Counted from the first letter of the stretch, positions 8,170 to 17,887 are shown. The stretch: 20,740 nucleotides of DNA from Oehlia diaphana (GCA_003833135.1 QZLH01001330.1:13512-34251); one strand, 5' to 3'. The notes: generated from the sequence alone by a model not told the origin. Program-made: numbers and translations.

Positions 8170-9452
8170 ATGGACCTCCAAAAATATAATGGAAATATTC
8201 ACCCGGACGAATGGATAAATGATATTCAAACTTATTTTAATATAAAACAAACCTTAATAAATATAAATATTGTTACATCATTAGTAGATTCCACTATTAA
8301 ACTTCCACCTGGAATTGATAATATTGAAAAACTTCGTAATGCACTTAAAGAAAATATTTTCTTTACAGTATTTAAGAATACGAATAAAAGAAAATTACAA
8401 TCTTTAAAATATAATCCTGAAAGAAAAGGTGGTGATACTTCATATTTTATTTCAACTTTTTGTAAATTATGTTATAACGCTGAGATTAATGATGTAAATG
8501 AACAAAAGAGATATCTTTATAATTCGCTTCCAAATAACCATTTTAAATATGTTTCAAACGAATTTTTTGAGAAAATGAAGAATGTAAATTCAATTGATGA
8601 ATTAATTAAAAGATTTGAAGAAATTGTTTTAGAAGAATCTAATTTAATTAGAAATGGATCTATTGTAGCTTTAAAACATGTTGCCACAGGAAAATATTTA
8701 AGTTCTATTAAAAATTTATGTTATACAACTGGAAGCAAGTCTCAATTAGTATGTTTTATATTTGTAATTTCAATTTTTTTTTTTTAATCGATTTTTACTG
8801 TATATAATTAATTTTATAAAAAACGAATTAGGTTTTTATAGGAAGTTCAGAACCTATTCCAAATTCTTTATGGAAAATTGAATTTGGCGACGAATTAGCT
8901 GCTTATACAGATAATTCCATAAAGTTACGACATGTCAAATCCGATACACTTCTTGGAATATTTTATTGTTATTATGACAATATGATTGGATGGATTCGTG
9001 ATTATTACAAGTCTCCGTCAACTAATCATACAGAAGGTAATAAATTAAATATATTTTTTTGTATAGAGTTAATAATATTAATATTTATTATTTTTAGTGA
9101 GTTGCAAAAGTGGTAATGATGGATACTGGAATAGAAGTTGGAGATTTAATCATAATAAATTAAAAAATCATCAAGGATATTTAAAGTCAAATGATACTAT
9201 TATTCTTTGTATTAAGAGAGTATATGATGTTAATGGTAATTATATTCAAAATGATCAATATGAATTTTTACGCAGTCATGATATTCAATTTACTATTGGA
9301 AACGATTCTTTTCAAGAAGTTGTTTGTCATAATGAAAGATTAGGAGGAAATGATGAAGTAAGTGATTTTTTTAGTTATTTATTTAGTTTCGTATAAATAT
9401 TAAATCTTTTCTTTCCATTTAGTGGTGTATTGAACTTATTCATGAAAGTTAA
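8170..9452 (+). CDS. Copy C: Gag-like/MIR-domain fusion protein (357 aa) with altered C-terminus
   Basis: Exons 8170-8748, 8832-9036, 9098-9357 and 9423-9452 join into a single frame of 357 residues. The Gag-like domain is residues ~1-158 (KYNGNIHPDEWINDIQTYF; FISTFCKLCYNAEINDVNEQ; ELIKRFEEIV). The MIR-like domain runs from about residue 160 to the end. In exon 4 one extra A (GAAAGTTAA where B and E have GAAGTTAAAATTTTC) brings the stop forward, so the tail reads WCIELIHES instead of WCIELIHEVKIF. The domain itself is finished by then, so the gene may still work. Exon 3 begins SCKSGNDGYWN, nearly identical to copy E. The start is supported by the conserved TATA box and A-run. Confidence 0.86.
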
Positions 9453-10425
9453 ATTTTCTAAGCAACGTTTCCGATACATATTTACCTTTAAATTGTTCAA
9501 ATTATCTTTTTAAAAAAGGCAATTTCTACAAATATGAACCGATAATATTAATAAATTTTAAAATTTTGAGATTATATACTTACGGATGCAATTAATAATT
9601 TATTAGTTAACAAAAAAGTACGTTAACAGTGAAATTTAATGTTTGATAAATCAAAAATATATATAACATTATCTGCAATATATAATTTAATATCAGCAAA
9701 CAATGTATTATATTTATAAGCATGTGACCATGAAAAAAATGATAACCGGATTTTTCTTCTGGGTTGCACATGACCTGTGCACATGATGCCGTATATTTCG
9801 ATCGCAAAACAATTTGTATGTTCATCGGCAAAATAAATGTTAAAAAAAACTTATTTTAATTTTATTATTTATTTTAATAAACTACCAAGATACTATATTT
9901 TACTTTCTTTTTGCTAATAGATTGCGTATTTTATTTGTCAATATTATAATTGTTGATAGATTTTGTTCTTAAATTATTTTGATACTTTACGAATACCATT
10001 ATAATAATCCCGATACTGTACATTGTATTATGGTTCATATCTCTCCAAGTTCTTTGTAGTTTGACGATTTTTTTAGTATTCTAATATCATTTTCCAATAA
10101 TTTATAATTTGGGCGAATAATTTTTAACCATAGATGACATTTTGGCTTATTACGTAATTCTTTAGTCTTGAGATGTAATAAAGAGAATAAAAATTATTAT
10201 TAAACATTTACAAACCTTATTTTGTAGTTGATATGAGTCATATGACATGTTAACAATTTTTTAGAAATAAAAATAAAAATAAGAAGGACGGTCAGATCAA
10301 TAAAAAGTTTATAATTACCGAAAATAATCATCCGGATCATGTGTGTAACAAATCCGGCTACTAGATTTTTCATGGTGATGATATCTCCTGTCACGTACAA
10401 AAATTGGAGTAAATTTGCCATAAAA
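9453..10425. other. Unassigned stretch after copy C
   Basis: About 250 bp of family 3' flank is followed by sequence not shared with the other flanks. It contains two GC-richer inverted repeats: TGCACA-tgacc-TGTGCA near 9764-9780 and CCGGAT...ATCCGG at about 10332-10357. Minus-strand open frames of 74 and 81 codons are hydrophobic AT-rich translations without recognisable content. This looks like a replaced or inserted segment of unknown origin. Confidence 0.35.
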
Positions 10426-10925
10426 GACAAAATTGAAATACTCATTTGGACGAATAGACGATTAAAAATTAATAAATGTAAATAAAGATATTTCTTTAAA
10501 AATATAAAAAAAAGGTGTAACGCATTATGTTTTATTTTAACCTTCTAATGCTACAAGAGATTCATTTCTAATTAAATTCAAATATTTTTTTGATTTACAC
10601 ACTACTCTTCATTTCTCATAAAATTCACTTGAGATACAGTATAATTAAAATGATTATTCGGAAGTGATTTATAGCTTTTATTCTTCTACATCATTTATTT
10701 TAGCATTATAACACGTCAAAAATTCTACGCAACTGGAAGAAAGTAGTATAATTTATATAAATTTTTTGGTTGTTTTTTGAGCAAACTTGGGTATTATTTA
10801 TAGGAAATCAAAATAGAAAAATTCAATTAATAACTAACTTACAAGATTAGATCTTATTATAAGATTTTATAATATTTTATTATGAATGTGGAACGAACCA
10901 ACGTAATAAAATGGGTTAATTTAAT
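10426..10925 (+). pseudogene. Rearranged Gag-like/MIR relic with inverted exon-1 segment (upstream of D)
   Basis: AATACTCATTTGGACGAATA (about 10437) matches the 'NIHPDEW' codons. After a deletion, sense sequence continues to about 10550, and then about 10551-10710 is reverse-complemented exon 1 (GATTATTCGGAAGTGATTTA is antisense to the SLPNN region). Sense sequence resumes through an intron-1 and exon-2 remnant (10790-10900). The segment AAAATGGGTTAA at its end is also found before copy B, so relic plus promoter plus gene were duplicated as one unit. Confidence 0.72.
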
Positions 10926-10932
10926 AATATAA

Positions 10933-11015
10933 TGTAACACCGATCATATTATTACATCATTGTCACATGAAAAATGATAGATTAAGAAATATTGGTATAA
11001 CGATTTCTATATAAA
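10933..11015 (+). promoter_or_regulatory. Promoter of copy D
   Basis: TGTAAC-12 bp-ATTACA (10933-10956, one mismatch in the right arm), TCATTGTCACATGA, then TATATAAATAAG starting at 11008. The distance to the ATG is 53 bp, longer than in B and C because of a short extra stretch, TTAGCTTAGTTGCATT. Confidence 0.6.
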
Positions 11016-11060
11016 TAAGTGAGATTAGCTTAGTTGCATTCCTTTTGACCATTAAAAAAA

Positions 11061-12306
11061 ATGGACCCCCAAAAATATAATGGAAATATTCATCCGGACG
11101 AATGGATAAATGATATTCAAGCTTATTTTAATATAAAAAAAAGGGTTATGTTAATTTTGCTATAATATCCTTAGTAGATTCCACCATTAAACTTCCAACT
11201 GGAATTAATAATATTGAAAAACTTCGTAATGCACTTAAAGAAGATATTTCCTTTACAGTTTTTAAGAACACGAATAAAAGAAAGTTACAATCATTAAAAT
11301 ATAATCCTGAAAGAAAAGGCGGTGATACATCAAATTTTATTTCAACCTTTCGTAAATTATGTTATAACGCCGAGATTAATGATGTAGAAGAACAAAAGAA
11401 ATATCTATATAAATCGCTCCCGAGTAACTACTTTGATTATGTTTCAACCGAATTTTTTGAGAAAATGAAGAATGTAAATTCAATTGATGAGCTAATTAAA
11501 AGATTTGAAGAACTTGTTTTAGAAGAATCGAATTTAATTAGAAATGGATCTATTGTAGCTATAAAACATGTTGCCACAGGAAAATATTTAAGTTCCATTA
11601 AAAAATTATGGTATACAACTGGAAGCAAGTCTCAACTAGTATGTTTTTATATTATAGCTTCCAATTTTTTTTTTAATCGATTTTAATATAATTCTAATAT
11701 GATATAAAGGTTTTTGCGGGAAGCCCAGAGCCTGTTCCAAATTCTTTATGGAAAGCAATATTCGATGATGAATTAGCCACTTATACAGATAATTCTATGA
11801 AGCTACAACATGTTAAATCTGAGAAATTTCTTGGAATACAGTGTCTTTATACTGACTACTATAGGTATAATTATTGCAAATCTCCGTTAAATAATTATAC
11901 AGAAGGTAATAAATTAAATTATACTTTTACTTATTAGTTATGATAATACTAATTTTTATTATTATTAGTGTGTTGTACAAATAATAGGAATTATGGCTAT
12001 TGGAACGAAGATTGGAAATTTAATCATAGTAAATTTAAAAATCATCAAGGATATTTAAAATCAAATGATACTATTAATCTTAGCATTGTGAAAACGTATG
12101 ATAATAGTAAAGTTGAATTTTTACGTAGCCATGATATTAAATTTACTATTGGAAACGATTCTTTTCAAGAAGTTGCTTGTCATAATGAAAGATTAGGAGG
12201 GAATGATGAAGTGTGTAATTTTATTTGTTTTATCTTTATTGGGTTCGTATAAAATATTAAATCTTTACTTTCCTTTTAGTGGTGCATTGAACTAATTCGT
12301 TTCTAA
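11061..12306 (+). pseudogene. Copy D: Gag-like/MIR gene with one-base frameshift in exon 1
   Basis: Exons 11061-11638, 11710-11905, 11969-12210 and 12280-12306 follow the family plan. Exon 1 is 578 bp against 579 bp in C and E. The frame breaks in an eight-A run at about 11135-11142 and meets a stop at 11163, after about 34 codons. Downstream of the run the old frame is open to the end of the exon. The splice donors (GTATGT, GTAATA, GTGTGT) and acceptors are kept. Exon 4 has lost 12 bases in frame, ending WCIELIRF. Exon 2 differs from its relatives at LWKAIFDDEL and QCLYTDYYRYN. With a single lesion in a homopolymer, a sequencing error cannot be excluded. If it is real, only a shorter protein from a later ATG (11465) could be made, lacking most of the Gag-like domain. 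Confidence 0.75.
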
Positions 12307-13103
12307 GCAACGTTTCCGATACATATTTTGTCTTTAAGTTGTTCAAACGAATAATATATATCTTTAAAAGGCAATTTTCACAAATATGAAAGTACGTTAA
12401 GATCGAAAATTTAATGTTTAATTATGACAAAATTTTAAGATAACATTATCTGCGATACATGGTTCACTATTGATTATATTTATTATAATATACAAGTTTA
12501 CGTTTACTTATGAAATTATAGTCAATTAAAATTACATATAGTAGACTACGCATCAATTATTGATATTCGCATTATTATTTCTCTAAGCTAAAGTTGAGGA
12601 CTTTTTTATGTATTTTACATGATATATAGCGTAGCGCTCTTGCGAGTCCTTATATTGCATTTAAGCAATATTTATTATATATAATAAAATATCATATTAC
12701 ACGTTATATATCATTCTTGATCCAAATATCCCATGTCGGGAATGTCTAAATGAATTACATCATCAAATTATCGTAAAATGTCATAAAAATCATAAATAGT
12801 ATAATTTAATTCGGCAATTCGACACTACACTATGGTGGTTCGTTTAAATTGAAATCATCTCGTTTCTGATTTTTCTAGGACTTGCGTTTGTTTGGGTTTC
12901 CTGATAGTTTGGACGTTGTGTTCTATCATATCAAACGTTTGCTCCACAATAGTTGCCTAATGAAGATCATCCTTTTTCTTATAAGCGAGTCGTTCGAAGT
13001 AAATTTGTATATTAGTCAAAATTGATATGACAATTTTATATTAATTATAAAAACTCGTTTTTTTTTTTATTCTTTGAACGAACTTTCCTATTTAGATAAA
13101 AAA
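12307..13103. other. 3' flank of copy D, no gene seen
   Basis: This is the family 3' flank (GTAGACTACGCATCAATTAT near 12541, TAGCGCTCTTGCGAG near 12634, AAATGAATTACATCATC near 12749). Around 12840-12990 a less AT-rich stretch (CTTGCGTTTGTTTGGG and onward) has no counterpart in the other flanks and no recognisable coding content. Confidence 0.45.
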
Positions 13104-13780
13104 ATGAATCTTTCAAACTATGATGAAGATACGAATAGATGAATGTCCTTTATTTTAATATAAATCACAAATTGACAAATATAAACAATGCTATATCATT
13201 AGTAAGCTTCACCATCAAACTTTCAATCGGGAATTGGTGATTATAAGCAATTAAAGAATATATTTCTTCAAGAATACAAAAATGTTGAAACATTAAAATA
13301 TATTCCTGAAAAAGGTGGTAACGAATCATACTATTTTATTTTATTGCAGTTACGGCACAGTACTGAAAATAGTGATAATCTTTCTAATGCCACAATAGAT
13401 TATTTTAATTAAATTCGAATTTCCTAAAATAATTTCTTCGAATTTTTTGATTAATTTACTAATTAAATTTACACTCTTCATTTTCTCATAAAATTCACTT
13501 GAGATATTACTGAAATGATTATTCGGAAGTGATTTACAAAATATATTTTTTTATTCTTCTATATCATTATTTTAGCAATATAGTAACACGTCAAAAATTT
13601 ACGTTACGCAGCTGGAAGAAAGTATATTTCATATGCTGCAATTTTAAATTTTTTTGGTTATTTTTGAGAAAACTTGGGTTTTTATAGGAAATCTAAAGCC
13701 TGATCCAGATTCTCAATTTAATAAAGAAATAGTAACTTACAAGATTGATCTTATTGCTAATGATATGACGTGCTAATATG
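13104..13780 (+). pseudogene. Rearranged Gag-like/MIR relic with inverted exon-1 segment (third copy)
   Basis: This is the fullest of the three rearranged relics. ATGAATCTTTCAAACTATGA at 13104 is a degraded exon-1 start. Sense sequence continues to about 13385, including GAAAAAGGTGGTAACGAATC. About 13390-13583 is reverse-complemented exon 1 (TCATTTTCTCATAAAATTCA is antisense to the NEFYEKMK codons), and sense sequence then returns through intron 1. The exon-2 acceptor has decayed from TTAGG to TTGGG (about 13674). Exon-2 remnants end near 13770, and no good gene or promoter follows, unlike the two sister relics. Confidence 0.75.
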
Positions 13781-14485
13781 GGAGGAATTTATATCACGTG
13801 ACAGATACTTTTAAAAATTTAGGTCTAGGATAATAACCTGGAGTCTAGGATAAATTCTCCTTTCGTATAATTGTAAAGTATTTTATGTCTGTAGCAATAT
13901 TTCCTTCTTATTTGATTTTAATTTTGATGGATCTTTTCGTTTATGCATCTTGGATCTTTTATTTAGATTAAAAAGATTTATAGTTATGTGATTTCATATT
14001 ATTTATACTGTATTCATGATTGTAAAGTACGGTGTAATACAATTGTAATTTTATTGTAAAATATATATTGGTTAATACATACAAATTTTATTAATATTCT
14101 TAAACTTACACAAATTTACAGTATATAGAAATTTTATATATAATATGAATTAAATTATATATTTATATATTTATTATTTAACTATGAATTATACATCAAT
14201 TTATTCTATCTCCGCATAACTTTACATAAAATATTTGCGTAAATATTGATTTGACTATATATCATATATAATAATTTTATATTTACATTGTAAATATATA
14301 ATTTATAGACATTACATAAACTCTATAAAAAATATAACTGCTGATTGATCCGATGAAAATTTTTTCGTTGTATATTTGCGCAAAAATGTTGATCAAACGG
14401 CCATGAAATGGCCTGTTATTTAAGAGTTGGAGGTAACTAAGCTCATTATTTAACAGACAATATTTCACAGAAAGTTTCACTTAAT
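13781..14485. other. AT-rich unassigned stretch
   Basis: No gene is seen. A short direct repeat GTCTAGGATAA occurs near 13823 and 13843. The middle (14000-14300) is almost pure A/T. GGCCAT-gaa-ATGGCC near 14400 is a small perfect hairpin. A 65-codon minus-strand frame at 14283-14480 has no recognisable content. Confidence 0.35.
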
Positions 14486-14580
14486 TGTACAAGTCGAATA
14501 AAGGATTTACTAACTAAGCCTTTACCCTTTTATATAATTTGCAGCTTCTTAATTTACCACATATAAAGATCAAACGAGGG
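14486..14580 (+). pseudogene. Possible Ty1/copia polyprotein C-terminal scrap
   Basis: One frame near 14480-14530 reads NCTSRIKDLLTKPLP, which resembles the (A)DILTKPL signature at the end of the copia ribonuclease H domain. A little downstream, another frame reads IKRGD, reminiscent of the terminal LRGG motif. Both neighbours are broken by stops and frame changes and no LTR is seen, so this is a weak identification from a short match. Confidence 0.28.
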
Positions 14581-14856
14581 GACATTTTGCATTAAATTAT
14601 TAAAATTTTCGGAAAAAGATAGCATGTAATGATAATAAGATGTTACATATGCGAATCAAGTAGACGTAAAGAATCTTGTCACCTCGAAATAAATTTATAA
14701 ATCACTCCTGAGTAATAAATGATTATATTCCAAATGAATTTTATGAATGTAAATTCAATATTTTATTATCATTATTATGACAATATTGACAGTATATATA
14801 TTCGCGATTATTACAAATTACAATTTTCCGTTAACTATTCATACAGAAGGTAATTT

Positions 14857-14995
14857 CCTGACGCGTGATTTTAAACGAGTGCTTCGGACACTACAACGGA
14901 TCTCGTTACCTAGTAAATAAATAGCATCAACCATTTGAAAACGGCAGTAATTATGTGGCAGAGAAGTGATTGAATTTGATCATAATTCATCTAGA
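14857..14995. other. Unidentified ~140-bp insert within intron 2 of the relic
   Basis: Between GTAATTT and AAATTAAATATA, which are adjacent in the other copies, lies GC-richer sequence beginning CCTGACGCGTGATTTTAAAC. Neither strand gives a recognisable protein. Like the neighbouring kinase piece, it may be a captured fragment of another gene. Confidence 0.45.
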
Positions 14996-15120
14996 TAAAT
15001 TAAATATATTTTTGTATATTAGTTAGTAAGATAATATTATTATTTTTAGTGAGTTACAATAATGTTAATGATGGATATTGGAATGGAGGTTGGAAATTTA
15101 ATCATAGTAAATTAGAACAT

Positions 15121-15270
15121 CTTTTGCAATATATTTAATATCATGAAATCTATCATAAGGTATCCATTCCAATGCTTCTCTTACATCACTATGAGCTGAT
15201 AACTGAGTATCTTGAATAAATTTATCAATATCATTATTACCACTAGTCCAATTTTAAATCGCATTGCATA
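15121..15270 (-). pseudogene. Captured fragment of a Rhizophagus-type protein kinase gene
   Basis: Read on the minus strand, this piece gives LCNAI, a stop, NWTSGNNDIDKFIQ, LSAHSD, EALEWIPYDRF and DIKYIAK. That is the linker and the first strand of the kinase domain (just before the expected GGFG glycine loop) of the kinase family hugely expanded in Rhizophagus. It ends before the glycine loop, so no catalytic residues are present. It sits antisense inside exon 3 of a Gag-like/MIR relic. The identification is from memory of the family, but the peptide is distinctive. Confidence 0.7.
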
Positions 15271-15385
15271 AATCATTAAAGTCTGATGATATTATTAATC
15301 TTAGTATTAAGAAAAGGTGAATTTTTACGTAGTCATGATATTCAATTTACTATCGAAAATGATACTTTTTAAGAAGTTGCATTTT

Positions 15386-16150
15386 AAATATGCAACGCTA
15401 ATGCGAGCTCTTATATTTGTGAATCCATTTATTACTATGAGTAAATTAATTTTAAAAATATAAACAAAAATACGTGTTTATCCAATGTTCAACTTAATTG
15501 ATGAACAATATCTTCTAGTATACTATTATAATTTATTAAAAAATAAACGCCTAATACATATTAAAATTAAGATAAAATTATGATAAAATTTAAATATCAC
15601 ATATAGTAGTAGTGTTTTGTATGTAATCAATAGATTTATGGAATGAATTTTTGTTTATAAATAAAATTATAAGTTTTAATTATTTTAAATAAATTATATA
15701 AAAAATTTTATATATATTTATTTATTTTTATCCCCCTCCTAATTCATTAACTTAAGTTATATTAAATAAACAATTGAATTAGTCTAGCCTAATTTATAAG
15801 TATCTGGAGAGTATAATTGTCAAATTACTCATGACATTTCGCCAATTGCATCACAGTAGTTTGATAATCCTTGTAATGCAGTTTGATTCAAAATTTTGAT
15901 TTATTTTCGCAATTCGATGGTTAATAATTGGTGTAATAGTTATATTACATCACATAATGTATGACACCTAAGAATATAAGATATTAATTAGCAGTGTGAA
16001 CATTTTATTTAAGATAAAGGAAGGTACATAGCTGATTCTTCATATTAGAACCAACAGACCTTTACCAACAACAAACTTAAGTCAAACTTAGGACACCTCA
16101 GAAAGAAAGAAATTATACCAATCTATCCAAGTGGTTCTTACTGTTACAAA
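15386..16150. other. Family 3' flank and AT-rich stretch, no gene seen
   Basis: It begins with the 3'-flank signature (ATATGCAACGCTAATGCGAG near 15389), continues as nearly featureless A/T-rich DNA with a poly-C/T patch near 15730, and contains the repeat at 15814-15953. No coding sequence is recognised. Confidence 0.4.
15814..15953 (+). repeat. Dispersed repeat, second of two close copies
   Basis: It aligns with 1401-1536 almost end to end (CAATTGCATCAC, TTTGATAATCCTTGTAATGC and CGCAATTCGATGGTTAATAA are shared). Both copies lie in the 3' flank of a family member, supporting segmental duplication. Confidence 0.6.
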
Positions 16151-16153
16151 ATG

Positions 16154-16275
16154 ATACCATGCTACCTAAGTGGTCCCTACTGTCATGGTCCTTCAGGATA
16201 CCACTGTTACAGAAAGATAATACCATGCTACCTAATATATGGTCCCTACTGTCATGGTCCTTCAGGATACCACTG
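16154..16275. repeat. 66-bp tandem repeat, two units plus a degenerate partial
   Basis: Units starting ATACCATGCTACCTAA at 16154 and 16220 share GGTCCCTACTGTCATGGTCC and TTCAGGATACCACTG. The first is followed by GTTACAGAAAGATA before the second begins. A shortened third unit (ATACCAATCTATCCAAGTGG) precedes them at about 16112. The repeat is GC-richer than its surroundings. Its function is unknown. Confidence 0.75.
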
Positions 16276-16429
16276 ATGCTAAAGTCCTAAGCCCCCTAAG
16301 TTTGCAAAATAAAAAATACACACCTTTTTCTTTAAATCCAGCCCAGTTTCTTAGACAAAAAATGATAAAGAAGCAGCAATGATGATATCCAAGGTATAAA
16401 TATTAATTTTCCAAAAATTGCAAAAAATA

Positions 16430-16730
16430 TTGGATTTTCAAAAAAATAATTTGCAAAGAAAAAATAAATTACAAAAAAATATTGTGCAAAAAAATAATTT
16501 GGTAGATTGAAAAATAAATTGCAAAAATATTTTTTTGGAAAATAAATTGCAAAAAAAAAATATTGATATTGGTTTGAAAAGTAAATTGCAAAAAAATATT
16601 GATTTGGTTGGAAAGAAAAAGAAAAGTAAATTGCAAAATAAAAATATTGATTTGGTTGGAAAGAAAAAGAAAAGGAAAGAAAAAGAAAAGTAAATTGCAA
16701 AATATAAGTAAAATTGCAAATTGCAGGTAT
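16430..16730. repeat. Degenerate A-rich minisatellite
   Basis: Loose repetition of AAATAAATTGCAAAAAAATA with interspersed ATTGATTTGGTTGGAAAGAA units, the latter cleanly repeated at about 16597 and 16651, plus AAAGAAAAAGAAAAG runs. Long minus-strand open frames over 16332-16837 are translations of this simple sequence (Phe-rich), not genes. Confidence 0.7.
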
Positions 16731-16739
16731 TTAAATAAA

Positions 16740-17159
16740 AAAAAAATTGTCTTCGCATGTATCATTTTCAATAATACTGAATAATATTGCATCATCTTTA
16801 TTGATATTCCATCTTTAATATTATGCATTGATATCACAAGAATGTAACTTGATTTGGAAATAATAACAAAAATTCATATAATGTTAATTTTTTTTTTATT
16901 AAAAAAAGAAAACAAAAATCTTACAAAAAATTAATAAATATGACTCATATTGATTTTATATAATCTTTCTATATTTTCATTGTTATAGATAGTTACACCA
17001 TTTTTTTTAATCATATTGTGTTCATAGTTACACCAATTGTTTTTAGTACTATTTAATTATTAATCATACAGTATAAAACTTCTTTCTTTCTCATATCTTT
17101 TATAATGATTGATAATAATGTAATAGCTTATAGATAGTTATGACTAATAATAGATTTCT
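16740..17159. other. AT-rich stretch, nothing recognised
   Basis: Low-complexity A/T sequence with a repeated GATAGTTA motif (near 16988 and 17134) and ATAGTTACACCA repeated near 16986 and 17024. No gene, RNA or element is seen. Confidence 0.4.
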
Positions 17160-17370
17160 AATGTCACCAGACAAGTGCCCTGTAAAAAAAGTTGATCCGT
17201 TTTTTATTTTCCATCTTTTTTCCGTAAAAGGCTCATATTTCTGGAATTAATAACCTTATATCATGGAATTTATCAAATTATTTACATTTTCCGTGAAATA
17301 GATCTGGGAAAGGCTCATTTTTACGGAGTTTTTACAGAAATAACGGATAAAATTTTTTATAGGGGTGATA
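17160..17370. repeat. Possible small MITE-like element
   Basis: AAAGGCTCAT appears twice (near 17227 and 17310), each close to a TTTCCGT or TTACGG stretch. GATCCGTTTTTTATTTT near 17201 is an imperfect inverted match to GGATAAAATTTTTTAT near 17345. The arms are weak and no second copy is in the window. Confidence 0.25.
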
Positions 17371-17376
17371 ATAAAG

Positions 17377-17452
17377 TTCGGCCACGTGATAATCAACAAT
17401 AATATCTCCTAAACCCATCTAACCAGAATTTCACTATAATCACGTGTCCGAG
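17377..17452. repeat. Short element with CACGTG-bearing inverted arms, copy 2
   Basis: Arms TTCGGCCACGTGAT (17377-17390) and ATCACGTGTCCGAG (17439-17452) are near-perfect inverted repeats. The interior (AAACCCATCTAACC) and the downstream GGGAAAGTCCACGAAG match copy 1 near 1950-2020. Both copies lie at the same distance ahead of a homologous relic. Confidence 0.55.
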
Positions 17453-17499
17453 CTTATTTATGGCGATGCTGGGAAAGTCCACGAAGTTATATAACACAT

Positions 17500-17790
17500 A
17501 AAAAATTGAAGTAAATTTTACCGTATTAGACAAAATTGATGTGATCGATTAACTATAAAAATTTTCCATCTGCCTTAAAAAGAAAGATTTCAAAATTGTA
17601 TAAACGACTTTCAAACTTACAATCAAAATGATTGTTATAAAGATAATTCCTTTTTTATTTTATGTCATTTATGTTCAATTTCATTTAAAAATTTATTTCA
17701 TGCAAATGAAAGACCGTTATAATTTTTTATATTGCAACTTTTAAACTTTTTTTTATTTTTTATAGTTAATATTTGATGATAAGATTGATC
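17500..17790 (+). pseudogene. Exon-1/intron-1 relic of the family upstream of E
   Basis: It aligns with 3251-3560: GTATTAGACAAAATTGATGT, a truncated exon-1 start (AAACGACTTTCAAACTTAC), GCAAATGAAAGACCGTTATA and the TATTGCAACTTT intron-1 motif, then an exon-2 scrap (GATAAGATTGATC near 17777). It serves as the LINE-free version of the site near 2040/3250. Confidence 0.6.
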
Positions 17791-17829
17791 TGTCTTATGA
17801 CATTATGGCATGTACGTTGATGAGACACT

Positions 17830-17887
17830 GATTACATCATTGTCACATGTCAGTAGATTTAGGCAAAAATTGGTTCTAAATATAAAT
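17830..17887 (+). promoter_or_regulatory. Divergent promoter of copy E
   Basis: GATTACATCATTGTCACATG (17830-17849) retains the right half of the B/C/D promoter block, but the left TGTAAC arm is lost. The TATA element is weaker (TATAAAT at 17881, 54 bp before the ATG) and is followed by a 12-A run. Expression may therefore differ from B and C. Confidence 0.5.

Larger units (their letters stand above)
14684..15385 (+). pseudogene. Gag-like/MIR relic carrying two foreign insertions
   Basis: A piece of exon 1 (about 14690-14757, matching YKSLPNNHFDYI...EFYE) is fused by deletion to exon 2 (about 14760-14849, CGCGATTATTACAAATTAC and the ACAGAAG|GTAATTT donor). Intron 2 contains an unidentified insert (about 14857-14995). 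Exon 3 starts at 15050 (GAGTTACAATAATG) and is interrupted at 15120 by a kinase-gene fragment, resuming about 15271-15380 with an internal deletion and a TAA where others have CAA. The rest of exon 3 and exon 4 are missing, and family 3' flank follows directly. Confidence 0.72.

Noticed and set aside
9607..10445. Two hydrophobic minus-strand open frames (74 and 81 codons)
   Set aside because: AT-rich DNA yields such Ile/Leu/Phe-rich frames by chance. The second overlaps the start of a decayed relic, and no motif or splice pattern supports them.
11437..11628. Minus-strand open frame within copy D
   Set aside because: It is a shadow of the conserved exon 1 and has no independent support.
16154..16275. 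CRISPR array
   Set aside because: Only two adjoining 66-bp units without distinct spacers, in a eukaryotic context.
16332..16837. Three overlapping minus-strand open frames of 106-122 codons
   Set aside because: They are Phe/Tyr/Asn-rich translations of the A-rich minisatellite in several frames at once, with no domain and no conserved context.
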